Below are positions 1 to 10,280 of a DNA stretch of 64,000 nucleotides, one piece after another. The position numbers and the translations under genes are program-made. This stretch comes from Thalassomonas viridans (GTDB lineage: Bacteria; Pseudomonadota; Gammaproteobacteria; Enterobacterales; Alteromonadaceae): the NCBI RefSeq assembly GCF_000948985.2, contig NZ_CP059733.1, positions 2,976,001 through 3,040,000 of the forward strand, given 5' to 3'. Below the pieces are notes generated by a model. The model was not told the origin of the DNA, did no database searches, and saw only the letters and a program-made list of their open reading frames with translations. How positions within the stretch are numbered: position 1 is the stretch's first letter; each line of letters begins with the position of its first letter.

Positions 1-1057
1 CTACTTTGTTAAAGAGGTTGCTTTCCATCAATCCCGAGCAGGAAAAAGTCAATAATGTTCCCCCGGGTTTAAGCAACTGCATCGCCAGCATATTGATATC
101 CTTATAACCGCGGCAGGCGCTGATAAGCTGCGCTTTGGCATCGACAAATTTAGGCGGGTCGAGGATGATCATGTCAAAAGTTTTCTTTTCCGCCCGGTAT
201 TGGCGCAGTAATTTAAACACGTCTTCTTTGATACAAGTGACATTTTTATCCGCCAGGCCGTTTAATTCCAGGTTGCGTTTTGCCATGTCCAGCGCCGTCT
301 GGGAAACATCGACATTGATCACCTCTTTGGCGTCATTGGCGGCGCAATGCAGGGAAAAAGTGCCGGTGTAGGAAAAACAGTTAAGTATGGTTTTATCTTT
401 GGCGTAACGGCCCGCTGCCAGGCGGGAGTCCCGCTGATCCAGGTAAAAGCCGGTTTTGTGGCCGGTGGCAACATCAACATGGATTTTAATGCCGTGCTCT
501 TCGATAATACATTCGGTGCTTTGCTGCGGCTCGGTCAGCCAGCCGGTAACCGGTTCCAGTCCTTCCTTTTTGCGGACATCCACGTCTGATCTCTCGTAAA
601 TATGACAGCCGGGATACAGCTCTTTCAGGCAATCCACCAGGGTATAACGGTGAAAGTCGGCGCCGGCGCTGAGTAACTGACAGACGATCAAGTTGTCATA
701 TTTGTCTATGGTGATGCCGGGCAGGCCGTCGGATTCGCCGGCGATCAGCCGGTAGCCGGTGAGTCCGCCGCGCTCAATGAAATACTCCCGGCGCGACTGG
801 GCCTGGCTAAGTTTACCGAGGAAAAAGGCCCGGTCGATGGCCTGGTTTTCATCGAAGCTCCATACCCGCACCCGGATCTGGGACTCGGGAGAATAGGCGC
901 CTTTGGCCAGCCAGTTGCCTTTGCTGTCAAAGACATCAACCGTTTCACCAAGCATAGGTTTTCCTTTTACCTTATTTACTCCTTTAGAGAAAACCCAGGG
1001 GTGTCTACGTAATAAAGATTTTTCCCGGCCAACATTTAAATAAATTCTTGACGACAT
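1..1057 (-). CDS. rlmI: RlmI, 23S rRNA m5C1962 methyltransferase (3' end cut by window edge)
   Basis: Reading leftward from an ATG at 1057-1055, the frame stays open to base 1, giving about 352 residues of a family usually near 396, so the C-terminus lies outside the window. The N-terminus ([20 protein letters not shown]) is a typical RlmI PUA RNA-binding domain. The methyltransferase part shows the SAM-binding stretch [15 protein letters not shown] and the catalytic ILDPPKF motif. The enzyme methylates C1962 of 23S rRNA in the cytoplasm. It diverges from the acylphosphatase gene. A downstream in-frame ATG at 955 would delete most of the PUA domain, so I prefer the upstream start. Confidence 0.93.
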   Translation of the reverse strand, partial: MSSRIYLNVGREKSLLRRHPWVFSKGVNKVKGKPMLGETVDVFDSKGNWLAKGAYSPESQIRVRVWSFDENQAIDRAFFLGKLSQAQSRREYFIERGGLTGYRLIAGESDGLPGITIDKYDNLIVCQLLSAGADFHRYTLVDCLKELYPGCHIYERSDVDVRKKEGLEPVTGWLTEPQQSTECIIEEHGIKIHVDVATGHKTGFYLDQRDSRLAAGRYAKDKTILNCFSYTGTFSLHCAANDAKEVINVDVSQTALDMAKRNLELNGLADKNVTCIKEDVFKLLRQYRAEKKTFDMIILDPPKFVDAKAQLISACRGYKDINMLAMQLLKPGGTLLTFSCSGLMESNLFNKV

Positions 1058-1159
1058 ATGCCTATACTTAACAGTAATAAAAATTGCGCTGATTGTAGAC
1101 AAAGGCCTTTAGTGGCGCAATCAACAATTGTGAAAAGATAACAATAAAGGAAGGGCACA

Positions 1160-1429
1160 ATGAAAGTATGCTTTTCAGTGACTGTCAGCGGTCTCGTACA
1201 AGGCGTGTATTTTCGGGCTTCCAGTCAGCAAGTGGCTATAGACTACGGTCTTAGCGGTTATGCTCGTAACCTTGCTGACGGTAATGTTGAACTCCTTATC
1301 TGTGGTGAACAAACTAATGTCGAAAAAATGCTGCAATGGTTGCAACAAGGGCCGCCGGAAGCCGAAGTGGAAGATATGCGCCAGGAGCAGGTGCAGTGGC
1401 AGGAACACAGTTTTTTTGCCATAGAATAA
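1160..1429 (+). CDS. acyP: Acylphosphatase
   Basis: An 89-residue protein, the usual size for the family. It carries the phosphate-binding loop GLVQGVYFR with the catalytic arginine at residue 19 and the catalytic asparagine at residue 37 in GYARNLADGNVE. It hydrolyses the carboxyl-phosphate bond of acyl phosphates such as acetyl phosphate or 1,3-bisphosphoglycerate. A purine-rich site AGGAAGG lies a few bases before the ATG. It is divergent from rlmI and upstream of the quinone oxidoreductase gene, probably as its own short transcript. Confidence 0.93.
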   Translation: MKVCFSVTVSGLVQGVYFRASSQQVAIDYGLSGYARNLADGNVELLICGEQTNVEKMLQWLQQGPPEAEVEDMRQEQVQWQEHSFFAIE

Positions 1430-1531
1430 AAGAATGCACCTATCCGGGCAGGCAGGAAAATTCAGGTCGGGATTGTCTTTAAGCCGTTCTTTTTCATATA
1501 ATTCGGTAAACTTTATTTGCCGGATAGCCTA

Positions 1532-2503
1532 ATGAAATTTATTGATGTCGATAAAGACAATCAGCTGTTTTTTGCCACAACCGAACCGCCGGCCATTGCC
1601 GCGGATGAATGCCTGGTAACAGTCAAGGCCATAGGGATCAACAGGGCGGACTTGCTGCAAAGGGCAGGTCATTACCCACCGCCTGCCGGAGAGTCAGATA
1701 TCCTTGGTTTGGAAGTATGCGGCGAGATCGCCCTGTGCGGCTCAGGTGTCAGCGACTGGCAAGTCGGCGATAAAGTTTTTGGCCTGGTACCCGGCGGCGG
1801 TTACAGCGAATATGCCCGGGTGAAAGCAGCCCAGTTATTCCAACTGCCTGCCGGTTTTAGTTACAGCCAGGGCGCCGCAACGGCGGAAGTTTTTTTAACC
1901 GCTTTTCAAAGTTTGTTTTCCCTGGCAAAGCTGCAAGCAAATGAATCTGTACTTATCCATGCCGGCGCCAGCGGGGTCGGGACCGCGGCAATCATATTGG
2001 CTAAACATTACGGCTGCGAAGTCACGGTTACTGCCGGTTCGCCGGAAAAACTGGCGGCCTGCCAGGCCCTGGGAGCCGATCACCTGATTAATTATCGCGA
2101 GCAAGATTTCGTGCAATGGAAAAAGGCGCATAAGCCGGGCGGTTTTGATGTTATTCTGGATGTGGTGGCGGGCAGTTATTTAAATAAAAATGTTTCTGTT
2201 GCCGCCCTTGACGGCCGTATCGTTATGCTTGCCATGCTGGGAGGCAGGTACAGTGAATCTCTCGATGTTGCCAAACTGCTGTTAAAGCGTCTGACCCTGA
2301 TGGCTTCTACCCTAAGAAACCGCAGTGATGATTATAAGGCGGAGCTGGTGCGGGACTTTAACCAAGTTTTTGGTGCGGCATTAAACCAGGGGGATATAAA
2401 GCCGGTGATAGATACGATTTATAACTGGCAAGATGCCGAGCTCGCCCATACTCGGATGGCCAATTGTGAAAACATTGGCAAACTGGTGCTTACCCTTAAT
2501 TAG
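1532..2503 (+). CDS. NAD(P)H quinone oxidoreductase, PIG3/Qor-like zinc-less MDR family
   Basis: A 323-residue medium-chain dehydrogenase/reductase. The N-terminal GroES-like fold contains GINRADLLQRAGHYPPPAG, characteristic of the PIG3/QOR branch, and no zinc-ligand cysteines are evident. The Rossmann glycine motif HAGASGVGTAA is near residue 143. It likely reduces quinones with NAD(P)H in the cytosol. A TTG five codons upstream (1517) is an alternative start; the ATG at 1532 matches family N-termini better, although neither has a strong ribosome-binding site. Confidence 0.85.
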   Translation: MKFIDVDKDNQLFFATTEPPAIAADECLVTVKAIGINRADLLQRAGHYPPPAGESDILGLEVCGEIALCGSGVSDWQVGDKVFGLVPGGGYSEYARVKAAQLFQLPAGFSYSQGAATAEVFLTAFQSLFSLAKLQANESVLIHAGASGVGTAAIILAKHYGCEVTVTAGSPEKLAACQALGADHLINYREQDFVQWKKAHKPGGFDVILDVVAGSYLNKNVSVAALDGRIVMLAMLGGRYSESLDVAKLLLKRLTLMASTLRNRSDDYKAELVRDFNQVFGAALNQGDIKPVIDTIYNWQDAELAHTRMANCENIGKLVLTLN

Positions 2504-2624
2504 TAATATATCTTTGGCCGGGCTGATAAAGGTCCGGCATTGCTATAAATAAACAGCGGGCAAGGGGAGTGTATCTTGATTAAAAATGATCTTGAGAGGA
2601 ATAGTATTTTATAGGGAGTATAAT

Positions 2625-2701
<77 letters not shown>

Positions 2702-2770
2702 TCCGGATGCTTCAATTATAGGGTTATAATCGAATAGCCGATAACGTTTTAATTCTGTTATCAGGGAATT

Positions 2771-2847
<77 letters not shown>

Positions 2848-2915
2848 TCCGGATGCTTCAGTTATAGGGTAATAACCGAATAGCCGATAACGTTTTAATT
2901 CTGTTATCAAGGAAT

Positions 2916-2992
<77 letters not shown>

Positions 2993-3060
2993 TCCGGATG
3001 CTTCAGTTATAGGGTAATAACCGAATAGCCGATAACGTTTTAATTCTGTTATCAAGGAAT

Positions 3061-3137
<77 letters not shown>

Positions 3138-3205
3138 TCCGGATGCTTCAGTTATAGGGTAATAACCGAATAGCCGATAACGTTTTAATTCTGTTATCAA
3201 GGAAT

Positions 3206-3282
<77 letters not shown>

Positions 3283-3356
3283 TCCGGTATACTTCTTTAA
3301 TAAGTATCACTTAGTTTTCACTTCACCGATGACTATTAGATAGTATCAATAGGAAT

Positions 3357-3433
<77 letters not shown>

Positions 3434-3451
3434 TCCGTGAAAACGAGGCGT

Positions 3452-3480
3452 ACTATAAGGATAGCCAAAGGAGATTGCAA
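3452..3480 (-). promoter_or_regulatory. Sigma-70 promoter of the tRNA-fMet array
   Basis: On the minus strand, -35 TTGCAA (3480-3475) and -10 TATAGT (3457-3452) are separated by exactly 17 bases and lie just upstream of the first tRNA. The GC-rich stretch after the -10 (acgcctcg) resembles the discriminator of stringently controlled stable-RNA promoters; that regulatory reading is inference. Confidence 0.75.
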
Positions 3481-3763
3481 GGCGTTTTCGCAAAAAAAAT
3501 GACTTTCAGGCAAATTTAAGTGCGAGTGGGTTATTTGTAACCTATTTAAGACGTAAATCTAGGCATTGACGGTTAAGTTAGCTTTATCAGCTGTTGTTTT
3601 ATTAAAGTTTTATTAAAACGGCAAGTCTAGTTGTCTTTGATGACAGTATGATGACAAAGGGGTTTTCTTTATCGGTTTAAATGTTTTCATTTAAGCCGAA
3701 TAGGTTTAAGTCGCTGGTGTCTTTGTTTATAATCGCCGCCACGAATTCGGATGGAAATTAAAC

Positions 3764-5902
3764 ATGTATCATTTTTTAGCCTTAACGTCTGTGGGCATAG
3801 AAGTATTATTAGCAGAAGAAATTAAAGCCCTTGGCGGTGAGCAGGTGGTGCAAAAGCCTGAAGGCGTTTATTTCTCGGCCCCGTTGGCGGTAGGTTATCA
3901 TATTTGTTTATGGACGCGTTTTGCTACCCGGGTGTTGCTGCAGCTGGGGCAGGGAGATGCTGAAAACAAAGATCAGCTCTTTGCCGCGGCAGCGCAAGTG
4001 AACTGGTCTGAAGTTTTTTCCAGCCACAATACCTTTGCCATTGATTTTGTCGGTAAGAGTGAAGCCATACGAAACAGCCAGTTTGGCGGCCTGACGGTAA
4101 AAGATGCCATAGTAGATCATTTTCGCGATTTAAGCGATTACCGCCCGTCGGTGGATAAGTCATCCCCGGATATCCGTATCCAGGCGCGGCTGTTAAAACA
4201 AAAAGTGACTTTCTACCTGGACTTTTCCGGGCGGGGGCTGTTCCAGCGGGGTTACCGAAGAGACAGCGGCGCCGCGCCGTTAAAGGAAAACCTGGCGGCG
4301 GCGATTATCAAACGCTCCGGCTGGCTGGAAGACACCGGTAAGCCGCTGGTGGATCCTATGTGCGGTTCGGGTACTATCCTGATTGAAGCCGTCTCTATGG
4401 CGGCAGGCGAAGCGCCCGGTATCGAAAGGGAACACTGGGGCTTTGAGTCGTGGTTAGATCATGACGACGACGTATGGCAAGAGCAGCTGAGTCAGGCAAT
4501 TGAAAAGTCGAATGAAGGCATCCGCTCACTTGACGTTAAGGTTTATGGTTACGATCTTGACAGCCGGGTATTGAAAACCGCCCAGCAAAACGTACGTAAT
4601 GCCGGCCTGCAGCGTTTTATCGATTTTACCTGCCGTGATGCCAACAAGCTGGTCAACAATTTCGAGCAGCCGGGTACTATTTTGTTTAACCCTCCTTACG
4701 GCGAGCGTATCGGCGAACTGCCCGAGCTGGTGGAAACTTTCGTCACTTTGGGGCAAAAATTTAAAGCCCAGTTTAAAAACTGGCGGGTGGCGATCCTAAC
4801 CGCCAACATAGAATTATTGTCTATGCTGAAACTGGCCAGCTTTAAACGTTATAAACTGAAAAACGGTCCCCTGGACTGCCAGCTTGCCCTGTATACCCTG
4901 GATGACAGGCAGGCGGCAAAAGACGAGCTTAATCCCCAGGGGGACTTTGCCCGGGAAAAATCCGACTTTGCCAACCGCCTGACCAAGAATGTCAAGAACC
5001 TTAAAGGCTGGGTCAAGGCCGAGCAGATAGAATGCTATCGCCTCTATGACGCCGATATTCCCGAATATAATGTCGCTGTCGATATCTATGGCGAATATCT
5101 GGTGATCCACGAATACGCACCGCCTGCAAGCATAGACCCGCAAAAGGCGGCCAAAAGGCTGCAGGAAGTGATTTACTGGGCGCCTAAGGTATTAGATATC
5201 ACCACAGATAAAGTAGTGCTAAAAACCCGTGCCAAACAAAAGGGCGCCAACCAGTACCAAAAAATCGATAAAAGCAGGCAATCCATTGTCGTGCATGAGT
5301 ACGGGGCCAAGTTAAAGGTTAATCTGTGGGATTACCTGGATACCGGCTTGTTCCTGGATCACCGAAAAACCCGGCAGATAGTGGCGAAAAAGGCGAAAAA
5401 CAAATCTGTACTCAATTTATTTGCCTATACCGGCTCGGTTTCTTTGCAGGCGGCCCTGCACGGTGCGGCCTCTGTCACTACCGTGGACATGTCCAATACC
5501 TATCTGAACTGGGCCCAGGACAATTTTGACCTGAATAACCTGTCCGGCCATAAATATCAGTTTGTCCAGGCAGACTGCCTGCAGTGGCTGAAAAAGAACG
5601 AGCAGCAGTTCGATCTGGTGTTTATTGATCCGCCGACCTTTTCCAATTCAAAACGCATGGGAGAGAGCTTCGATGTGCAAAGGGATCATGTTGTCCTGAT
5701 TGAAGATGGCATTAAAGCCCTGGCGCCGGGGGGAGAATTGATCTTCACCAACAATAAACGCAATTTTAAAATGAATTTTGATGCCATGGCAGCGTTAAAT
5801 CTGAAGGTGGTCGCCATGAGTGATAAAACCCGGGATAAAGATTTCCAGCGTAACAAGCATATTCACAACAGCTGGCTGATCACCCGCCAGGATAATGTCT
5901 AA
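3764..5902 (+). CDS. rlmL: RlmKL, bifunctional 23S rRNA m2G2445 / m7G2069 methyltransferase
   Basis: A 712-residue two-enzyme fusion, the normal length for gammaproteobacteria. It has an N-terminal THUMP RNA-binding domain (about 1-155), then the RlmL methyltransferase with VDPMCGSGT near residue 196 and the catalytic NPPYGERIG near 309. The C-terminal RlmK unit shows LFLDHRKTRQ, VLNLFAYTGSVSLQAALHG and FIDPPTF near 621. It methylates G2445 and G2069 of 23S rRNA. The stop overlaps the region just before the glutaredoxin-like gene, suggesting co-transcription. The 3434-3763 upstream region holds the tRNA promoter and presumably the rlmKL promoter. Confidence 0.96.
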   Translation: MYHFLALTSVGIEVLLAEEIKALGGEQVVQKPEGVYFSAPLAVGYHICLWTRFATRVLLQLGQGDAENKDQLFAAAAQVNWSEVFSSHNTFAIDFVGKSEAIRNSQFGGLTVKDAIVDHFRDLSDYRPSVDKSSPDIRIQARLLKQKVTFYLDFSGRGLFQRGYRRDSGAAPLKENLAAAIIKRSGWLEDTGKPLVDPMCGSGTILIEAVSMAAGEAPGIEREHWGFESWLDHDDDVWQEQLSQAIEKSNEGIRSLDVKVYGYDLDSRVLKTAQQNVRNAGLQRFIDFTCRDANKLVNNFEQPGTILFNPPYGERIGELPELVETFVTLGQKFKAQFKNWRVAILTANIELLSMLKLASFKRYKLKNGPLDCQLALYTLDDRQAAKDELNPQGDFAREKSDFANRLTKNVKNLKGWVKAEQIECYRLYDADIPEYNVAVDIYGEYLVIHEYAPPASIDPQKAAKRLQEVIYWAPKVLDITTDKVVLKTRAKQKGANQYQKIDKSRQSIVVHEYGAKLKVNLWDYLDTGLFLDHRKTRQIVAKKAKNKSVLNLFAYTGSVSLQAALHGAASVTTVDMSNTYLNWAQDNFDLNNLSGHKYQFVQADCLQWLKKNEQQFDLVFIDPPTFSNSKRMGESFDVQRDHVVLIEDGIKALAPGGELIFTNNKRNFKMNFDAMAALNLKVVAMSDKTRDKDFQRNKHIHNSWLITRQDNV

Positions 5903-5912
5903 GGGGGATGTA

Positions 5913-6143
5913 ATGAGCCAGGCATTTATTTTATATAGCAGCGAAGGCTGTCATTTATGCGAGCAGGCACTGGAGCTGTGTTATCAGTTGCTAGCGCCGG
6001 CCAGTATCAAGGTGGTGGATATTGTCGATGATGACCGCCTGGTGGAGTTATATGGCGTGTATATCCCGGTATTAGAGCGGTTGGCAGACGGGCAAAAGCT
6101 TTTCTGGCCTTTTACTGCCGAACAAGTAGGCGAGTTAGTATAG
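5913..6143 (+). CDS. Glutaredoxin-like (DUF836) family protein
   Basis: A 76-residue thioredoxin-fold protein. FILYSSEGCHLCEQA places a C-H-L-C redox pair at residues 13-16, and YIPVLERL supplies the cis-proline element. Likely a small thiol-disulfide protein whose partner is unknown. An in-frame ATG at 5895 lies inside the end of rlmKL, but the AAGGGGG just before 5913 supports the later start. It sits between rlmKL and uup with almost no spacing, so the three probably form an operon. Confidence 0.85.
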   Translation: MSQAFILYSSEGCHLCEQALELCYQLLAPASIKVVDIVDDDRLVELYGVYIPVLERLADGQKLFWPFTAEQVGELV

Positions 6144-6146
6144 ATT

Positions 6147-8090
6147 ATGGAATTATTAAGGATCAGCAACGCAGAGCTGGCGTTTGGTGAAGATAAGATA
6201 TTAGATAAGGCAGAGCTGAGCGTACAAACCGGCGAGCGTATCTGTCTGGTGGGGCGCAACGGCGCCGGTAAGTCGTCTTTTTTGAAAGTCCTGATGGGAA
6301 AACAAAATCTTGATGACGGTAAAATCCTGCAGTCGACGACCATGCGCCTGGCGATGCTGGAACAGGATCCGCCCGAGTCCTGCGATTTAAGCGTTTTTGA
6401 CTATGTCGCCCAGGGGGTGGAAAAAAATGCCGATTTGATCAAACGCTACCATGCGTTAGTGCATGATGTTGCCGAAAATCCGTCGGAAGAGAACCTGGAC
6501 AAATTATCAAAAGTCCAGGAGCAACTTGAACTGGCGGATGCCTGGAAAGACGAGCAGCGCATTGAGCAGGTGATGAGCACCTTGTCTTTAAAGAGCGAGG
6601 CCAGGGTAAGCGATCTTTCCGGTGGCTGGCTGCGCAAACTGGCGTTGGCTAAGGCCCTGGTAACGGATCCCGATATTCTATTGCTCGACGAGCCCACCAA
6701 CCATCTGGATATAGAAAGCGTCCTGTGGCTGGAGAAATTCCTAAAAGATTTCGCCGGCACCATTATTTTTATCAGTCACGACCGGGCATTTATCCGTGGT
6801 TTGTCTACCCGTATTCTGGATCTCGACCGGGGAAAACTCACCAGTTACCCGGGAGATTATGATGTTTATATCGAGCAGAAACAGCATGATTTGCAGGTGG
6901 AAGCCCAGCAAAACGCCCTGTTCGACAAGCGTCTGGCGGAAGAGGAAGCCTGGATACGCCAGGGCATCAAGGCCCGCCGGACCCGCAACGAAGGCCGGGT
7001 GAGGGCGCTGGAAAAGTTACGCATCGAGCGGCAGAACCGCCGGGAGATCAAAAACCAGGGGGAAATGAATATTTCCGTCGGCGACAGATCCGGTAAGCTA
7101 GTGTTCGAATGCGAAAACCTGTCGATGTCTTTCGGCGAGAAAACCATTATCCGCAACCTGGATTTGCTGATCAGCCGCGGCGATCGCCTGGCGCTGATCG
7201 GCGCCAACGGCACCGGCAAGTCAACCCTGATCAAGCTGATTATGGAGCAGCTCAAGCCGAGCAGCGGTAAAATGCGCTCCGGGGTAAACCTGGAAATCGC
7301 TTATTTCGATCAGCACAGGGATCAGCTGGATGTCGATAAAACCGTGCAGGACAGTGTTGCCGACGGTAAGCAGGAAGTTACGGTTAATGGCCGCACCCGC
7401 CACGTACTTGGTTATCTGCAGGACTTTCTCTTTAGTCCCAAACGTGCCCGCACGCCGGTTCGGGCCCTGTCCGGCGGCGAGAAAAACCGCCTGCTGCTGG
7501 CCCGTTTGTTTTTGCGTCCCAGTAATTTGCTTATTCTCGATGAGCCCACCAATGATCTCGATATCGAAACCCTGGAGCTGCTTGAAGAAGTGGTGGCCAA
7601 CTATGCCGGTACCGTATTACTGGTGAGCCACGACCGGGATTTTGTAAATAATTGCATTAATACTTGCCTTTACTTTGACGGAAGTGGTGAAATAAAGCAG
7701 ATTGTCGGTGGTTACGACGATGTTGACAGTTATCTGGCGCTAAAAGCACAGCAGCAAAAAGCGCTGGCGGAGCAATATGGCGTCGGTGACAAGAGCAAGA
7801 CAAACGAGCAAAAGAAACAAAAGGCTGATGGTAAGGGCAGTAGCGATGCCAAGGCTAAACCGGCGACAAAGAAAAAATTGTCCTACAAGGAAACCCGGGA
7901 GCTTGAAGCCTTGCCGGATGAGATTGACCGGCTGGAACAATTAATCGACTCGCTGCAAACGCAGATCAACAGTCCCGACTTTTTTAGTCAGGATCCACAG
8001 CAGACCAATAAAATATTGAACCAGCTGGCAGAGAGCGAGTCCAAGCTCGAAGCCGCCTTTGCCAGATGGCAAGAGTTAGACGAATTATAA
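6147..8090 (+). CDS. uup: Uup, ABC-F family ATPase
   Basis: 647 residues with two ABC ATPase domains and no membrane segments. Walker A motifs are GRNGAGKSS (36-44) and GANGTGKST (about 352-360). The signature motifs LSGGWLRKLALA and LSGGEKNRLLLA are both present, as are two LLLDEPTN/LILDEPTN Walker B motifs. A charged C-terminal coiled-coil extension (about 555-647) is typical of Uup, which binds branched DNA or ribosomes and influences transposon excision. It starts three bases after the glutaredoxin-like gene. Confidence 0.95.
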   Translation: MELLRISNAELAFGEDKILDKAELSVQTGERICLVGRNGAGKSSFLKVLMGKQNLDDGKILQSTTMRLAMLEQDPPESCDLSVFDYVAQGVEKNADLIKRYHALVHDVAENPSEENLDKLSKVQEQLELADAWKDEQRIEQVMSTLSLKSEARVSDLSGGWLRKLALAKALVTDPDILLLDEPTNHLDIESVLWLEKFLKDFAGTIIFISHDRAFIRGLSTRILDLDRGKLTSYPGDYDVYIEQKQHDLQVEAQQNALFDKRLAEEEAWIRQGIKARRTRNEGRVRALEKLRIERQNRREIKNQGEMNISVGDRSGKLVFECENLSMSFGEKTIIRNLDLLISRGDRLALIGANGTGKSTLIKLIMEQLKPSSGKMRSGVNLEIAYFDQHRDQLDVDKTVQDSVADGKQEVTVNGRTRHVLGYLQDFLFSPKRARTPVRALSGGEKNRLLLARLFLRPSNLLILDEPTNDLDIETLELLEEVVANYAGTVLLVSHDRDFVNNCINTCLYFDGSGEIKQIVGGYDDVDSYLALKAQQQKALAEQYGVGDKSKTNEQKKQKADGKGSSDAKAKPATKKKLSYKETRELEALPDEIDRLEQLIDSLQTQINSPDFFSQDPQQTNKILNQLAESESKLEAAFARWQELDEL

Positions 8091-8116
8091 CAAGTAAGTG
8101 AGAGCGCAGTAATTAG

Positions 8117-9856
8117 ATGAAAAAATTTGTGAAGTCGATTTTAGCAGCAGGGGTCACCAGTGCATTATGTATCGCCAATGCCAATGCTGCGACTTACCGG
8201 GTAATAGATCTCGGTGAGGTGTCCGGTCTTGAATACACTTTTTCCCAAAAAGAAAATGTTCAGGGGGAAAAGGCACTGGCAGGTTCGAATATTTATAACT
8301 TCCCGGTGCAATACCAATATCTGGATGACGATGACTTTGATGATATCGAAGCTTATGCCGAGCGTACTCATGAAAGCATTATTGACTTGAATGATCTGGA
8401 AGATTTCACGGCGTTAAAAGCCGGTACGCCAACGGCCAATGATCTTGCCTGGGTAAAACTCTGGCTCGGCGCCATTTCTGACAGTAAATACCAGAAAGTG
8501 GGAGACAGTGCGGTTTTAGCCAATATCAACGGCGAAAGCGAGGAAATTATTGTCTTTGATACCACTTTTGCCGATGGCCAGCTTACCCGCTCCACGGAAA
8601 ATACCGTGAGCGGCATCACCAATGAAGGCTGGATCTTCGGTACCGCAACAGCCCCTTACTTGCCGATGGACTTTACCGAAAGTGACGGTGATGAAGTCAC
8701 CCACTGGGTCCGGGATTTTACCCGCCGCGCCTTTTTAACAACGGATAACGGCAGTTCGATTAAAAGCATTTTGCCGCCGGAAGCCAGCTACGGTGGTGAA
8801 TCGGGCATCCTGGACATGAATGACAACCGGGTAGCGGTTGGTTTTGCCAGTACGCAACTTGATGTTAATACCGTTGAAGACTTTATTGAAGACGAATGTG
8901 CCGACCCTGATTATATCGATGATATTCCGGTTGAAGTTTGCCTGCAAAATGCCCGTATCGGCCTGTATCATTTAAGCGCCTACAAATGGGTGCTGGATGA
9001 AAGCGGCGAGGTGATCTCCAGCGAGAACCTGGGCACCTTAGTGACGCCGAATGAGGATGATGAACGTGTCTACCAGGCCAGGGCCCAGGCCATCAACAAT
9101 CACGGGGTGGCGGTAGGTTTTGCCCATGGCTGGGTTGACGAAAATGAAACCGACCCCAGCGAAGGCGAAAGCCGCAGTACCTATGCCGTGGTTTTTAAGG
9201 ACGGCCAGGTAACCGACTTTACCGAAGATCATGGTGAGTATTATGCTTCCCAGGCTTTCGATATCAATGACCAGGGCATCGCCGTTGGTCATGTAACCAC
9301 GATTATCAGCGGCGAGGTAAAGACCAAGTTCTATTATGTCGACACCAATGCCGAAAATATGCAGATGGTTTTTCCTGACGACTACTTTACCGGCTCCGCC
9401 AGTACCGCCAGGGCAATTAATGAAAGCGGCATGATAGTAGGTACGGGGGAAGCAGAAACCCATAATACCAGCACAAGTAACCCGCGGAGAAATCATGCGT
9501 TCTTATATAATATGAACGAAGATAGCTTTACCAATATCAACGACCTTTTACCTTGTGACTCTGCCTACACCATAGTAGAAGCCACAGATATCAACGAAGA
9601 CAATGAAATCTTTGCCTCGGCGGTTGTGAAAAACCAGCGCCGGGACGCCAAAGGGGAGTTGATGCGTGATGCCGACGGTGAAGTCGACGTCGAAGATGTG
9701 GTACGTGCGGTTAAGCTTGTGCCGATTGACGGTGAAGTTGAAGGCTGTAATTCCGTGGTGGAGAAAGTGGAACGTAAGGGAGCCGGTTTTGGTTGGTTAT
9801 CTTTGTTTGCCATGCTGACATTCGGCTTACGCAGAAAACTTAACCTTAAGGGCTAG
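8117..9856 (+). CDS. DUF3466 family exported protein with GlyGly-CTERM-like tail
   Basis: 579 residues. Residues 1-24 are a clear signal peptide ending ANA. The body contains repeated WxxGxA/NDxGxxVG-type modules such as INESGMIVGTGEA, DINDQGIAVGHVT and INNHGVAVGFAHGW, the HAF-like repeats of DUF3466. The C-terminus (about 560-579) is a glycine-containing hydrophobic helix followed by LRRK, resembling GlyGly-CTERM sorting signals cleaved by rhombosortase. Function unknown; probably a surface or outer-membrane-associated acidic protein. The sorting assignment is inference. Confidence 0.85.
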   Translation: MKKFVKSILAAGVTSALCIANANAATYRVIDLGEVSGLEYTFSQKENVQGEKALAGSNIYNFPVQYQYLDDDDFDDIEAYAERTHESIIDLNDLEDFTALKAGTPTANDLAWVKLWLGAISDSKYQKVGDSAVLANINGESEEIIVFDTTFADGQLTRSTENTVSGITNEGWIFGTATAPYLPMDFTESDGDEVTHWVRDFTRRAFLTTDNGSSIKSILPPEASYGGESGILDMNDNRVAVGFASTQLDVNTVEDFIEDECADPDYIDDIPVEVCLQNARIGLYHLSAYKWVLDESGEVISSENLGTLVTPNEDDERVYQARAQAINNHGVAVGFAHGWVDENETDPSEGESRSTYAVVFKDGQVTDFTEDHGEYYASQAFDINDQGIAVGHVTTIISGEVKTKFYYVDTNAENMQMVFPDDYFTGSASTARAINESGMIVGTGEAETHNTSTSNPRRNHAFLYNMNEDSFTNINDLLPCDSAYTIVEATDINEDNEIFASAVVKNQRRDAKGELMRDADGEVDVEDVVRAVKLVPIDGEVEGCNSVVEKVERKGAGFGWLSLFAMLTFGLRRKLNLKG

Positions 9857-9897
9857 TTTATAGGCGGATATATCGCTGAATATAAAACTTGTCGCGA

Positions 9898-9930
9898 TAA
9901 TGCCAGTCAGCTGAACGCTGACTGGCATTA
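9898..9930. terminator. Bidirectional terminator-like hairpin
   Basis: A perfect 13-bp stem (9898-9910 with 9918-9930, 7-base loop) lies between the convergent DUF3466 gene and the minus-strand small gene ending at 9939. No long T-run follows on either side, so it may act by structure alone. Confidence 0.55.
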
Positions 9931-9938
9931 AAACACTA

Positions 9939-10280
9939 CTACTCTTCATCCTCCCGGTTTTCCTGTATCTTTTCCTGTACTTTTTCCTGTTCAATGGCTT
10001 GGGCTTGTTTATTGTGGCTGTAGGCTTCCTTATAGAGATCATCAATTCTCTGGTAATACTCCTTCGCCTGACATTTTAGCCAATAGCTCATATGGCGTAT
10101 GCCTTCGCTGGTTTCCTCGCTGATGCACTCCGGCTCCTGGGCTACGGCGGCGAAAGCGTCACAGAGAAAGGCGCATTCCTGATGGAACTGAGAAAAGTCG
10201 TCGGTCAGGTCGATAAGCGCCGACAGCTGGGCTTTCCTTCTTGCGGCTTCATTTTGCGGAATTGAGGTTGATTCAGACAT
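9939..10280 (-). CDS. Small acidic helical protein, family member A (unknown function)
   Basis: 113 residues from the ATG at 10280, preceded by GGAGGA at good spacing; a longer in-frame start at 10298 is less likely. No family recognised. The core around residues 32-60 reads DDFSQFHQECAFLCDAFAAV then PECISEETSEGI, and the C-terminus is charged and likely coiled-coil. The same core recurs in the gene at 63534-63827, so this is a two-member family in the window. The upstream small gene overlaps its start by eight bases (ATGTCTGA), which implies translational coupling. Confidence 0.72.
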   Translation of the reverse strand: MSESTSIPQNEAARRKAQLSALIDLTDDFSQFHQECAFLCDAFAAVAQEPECISEETSEGIRHMSYWLKCQAKEYYQRIDDLYKEAYSHNKQAQAIEQEKVQEKIQENREDEE

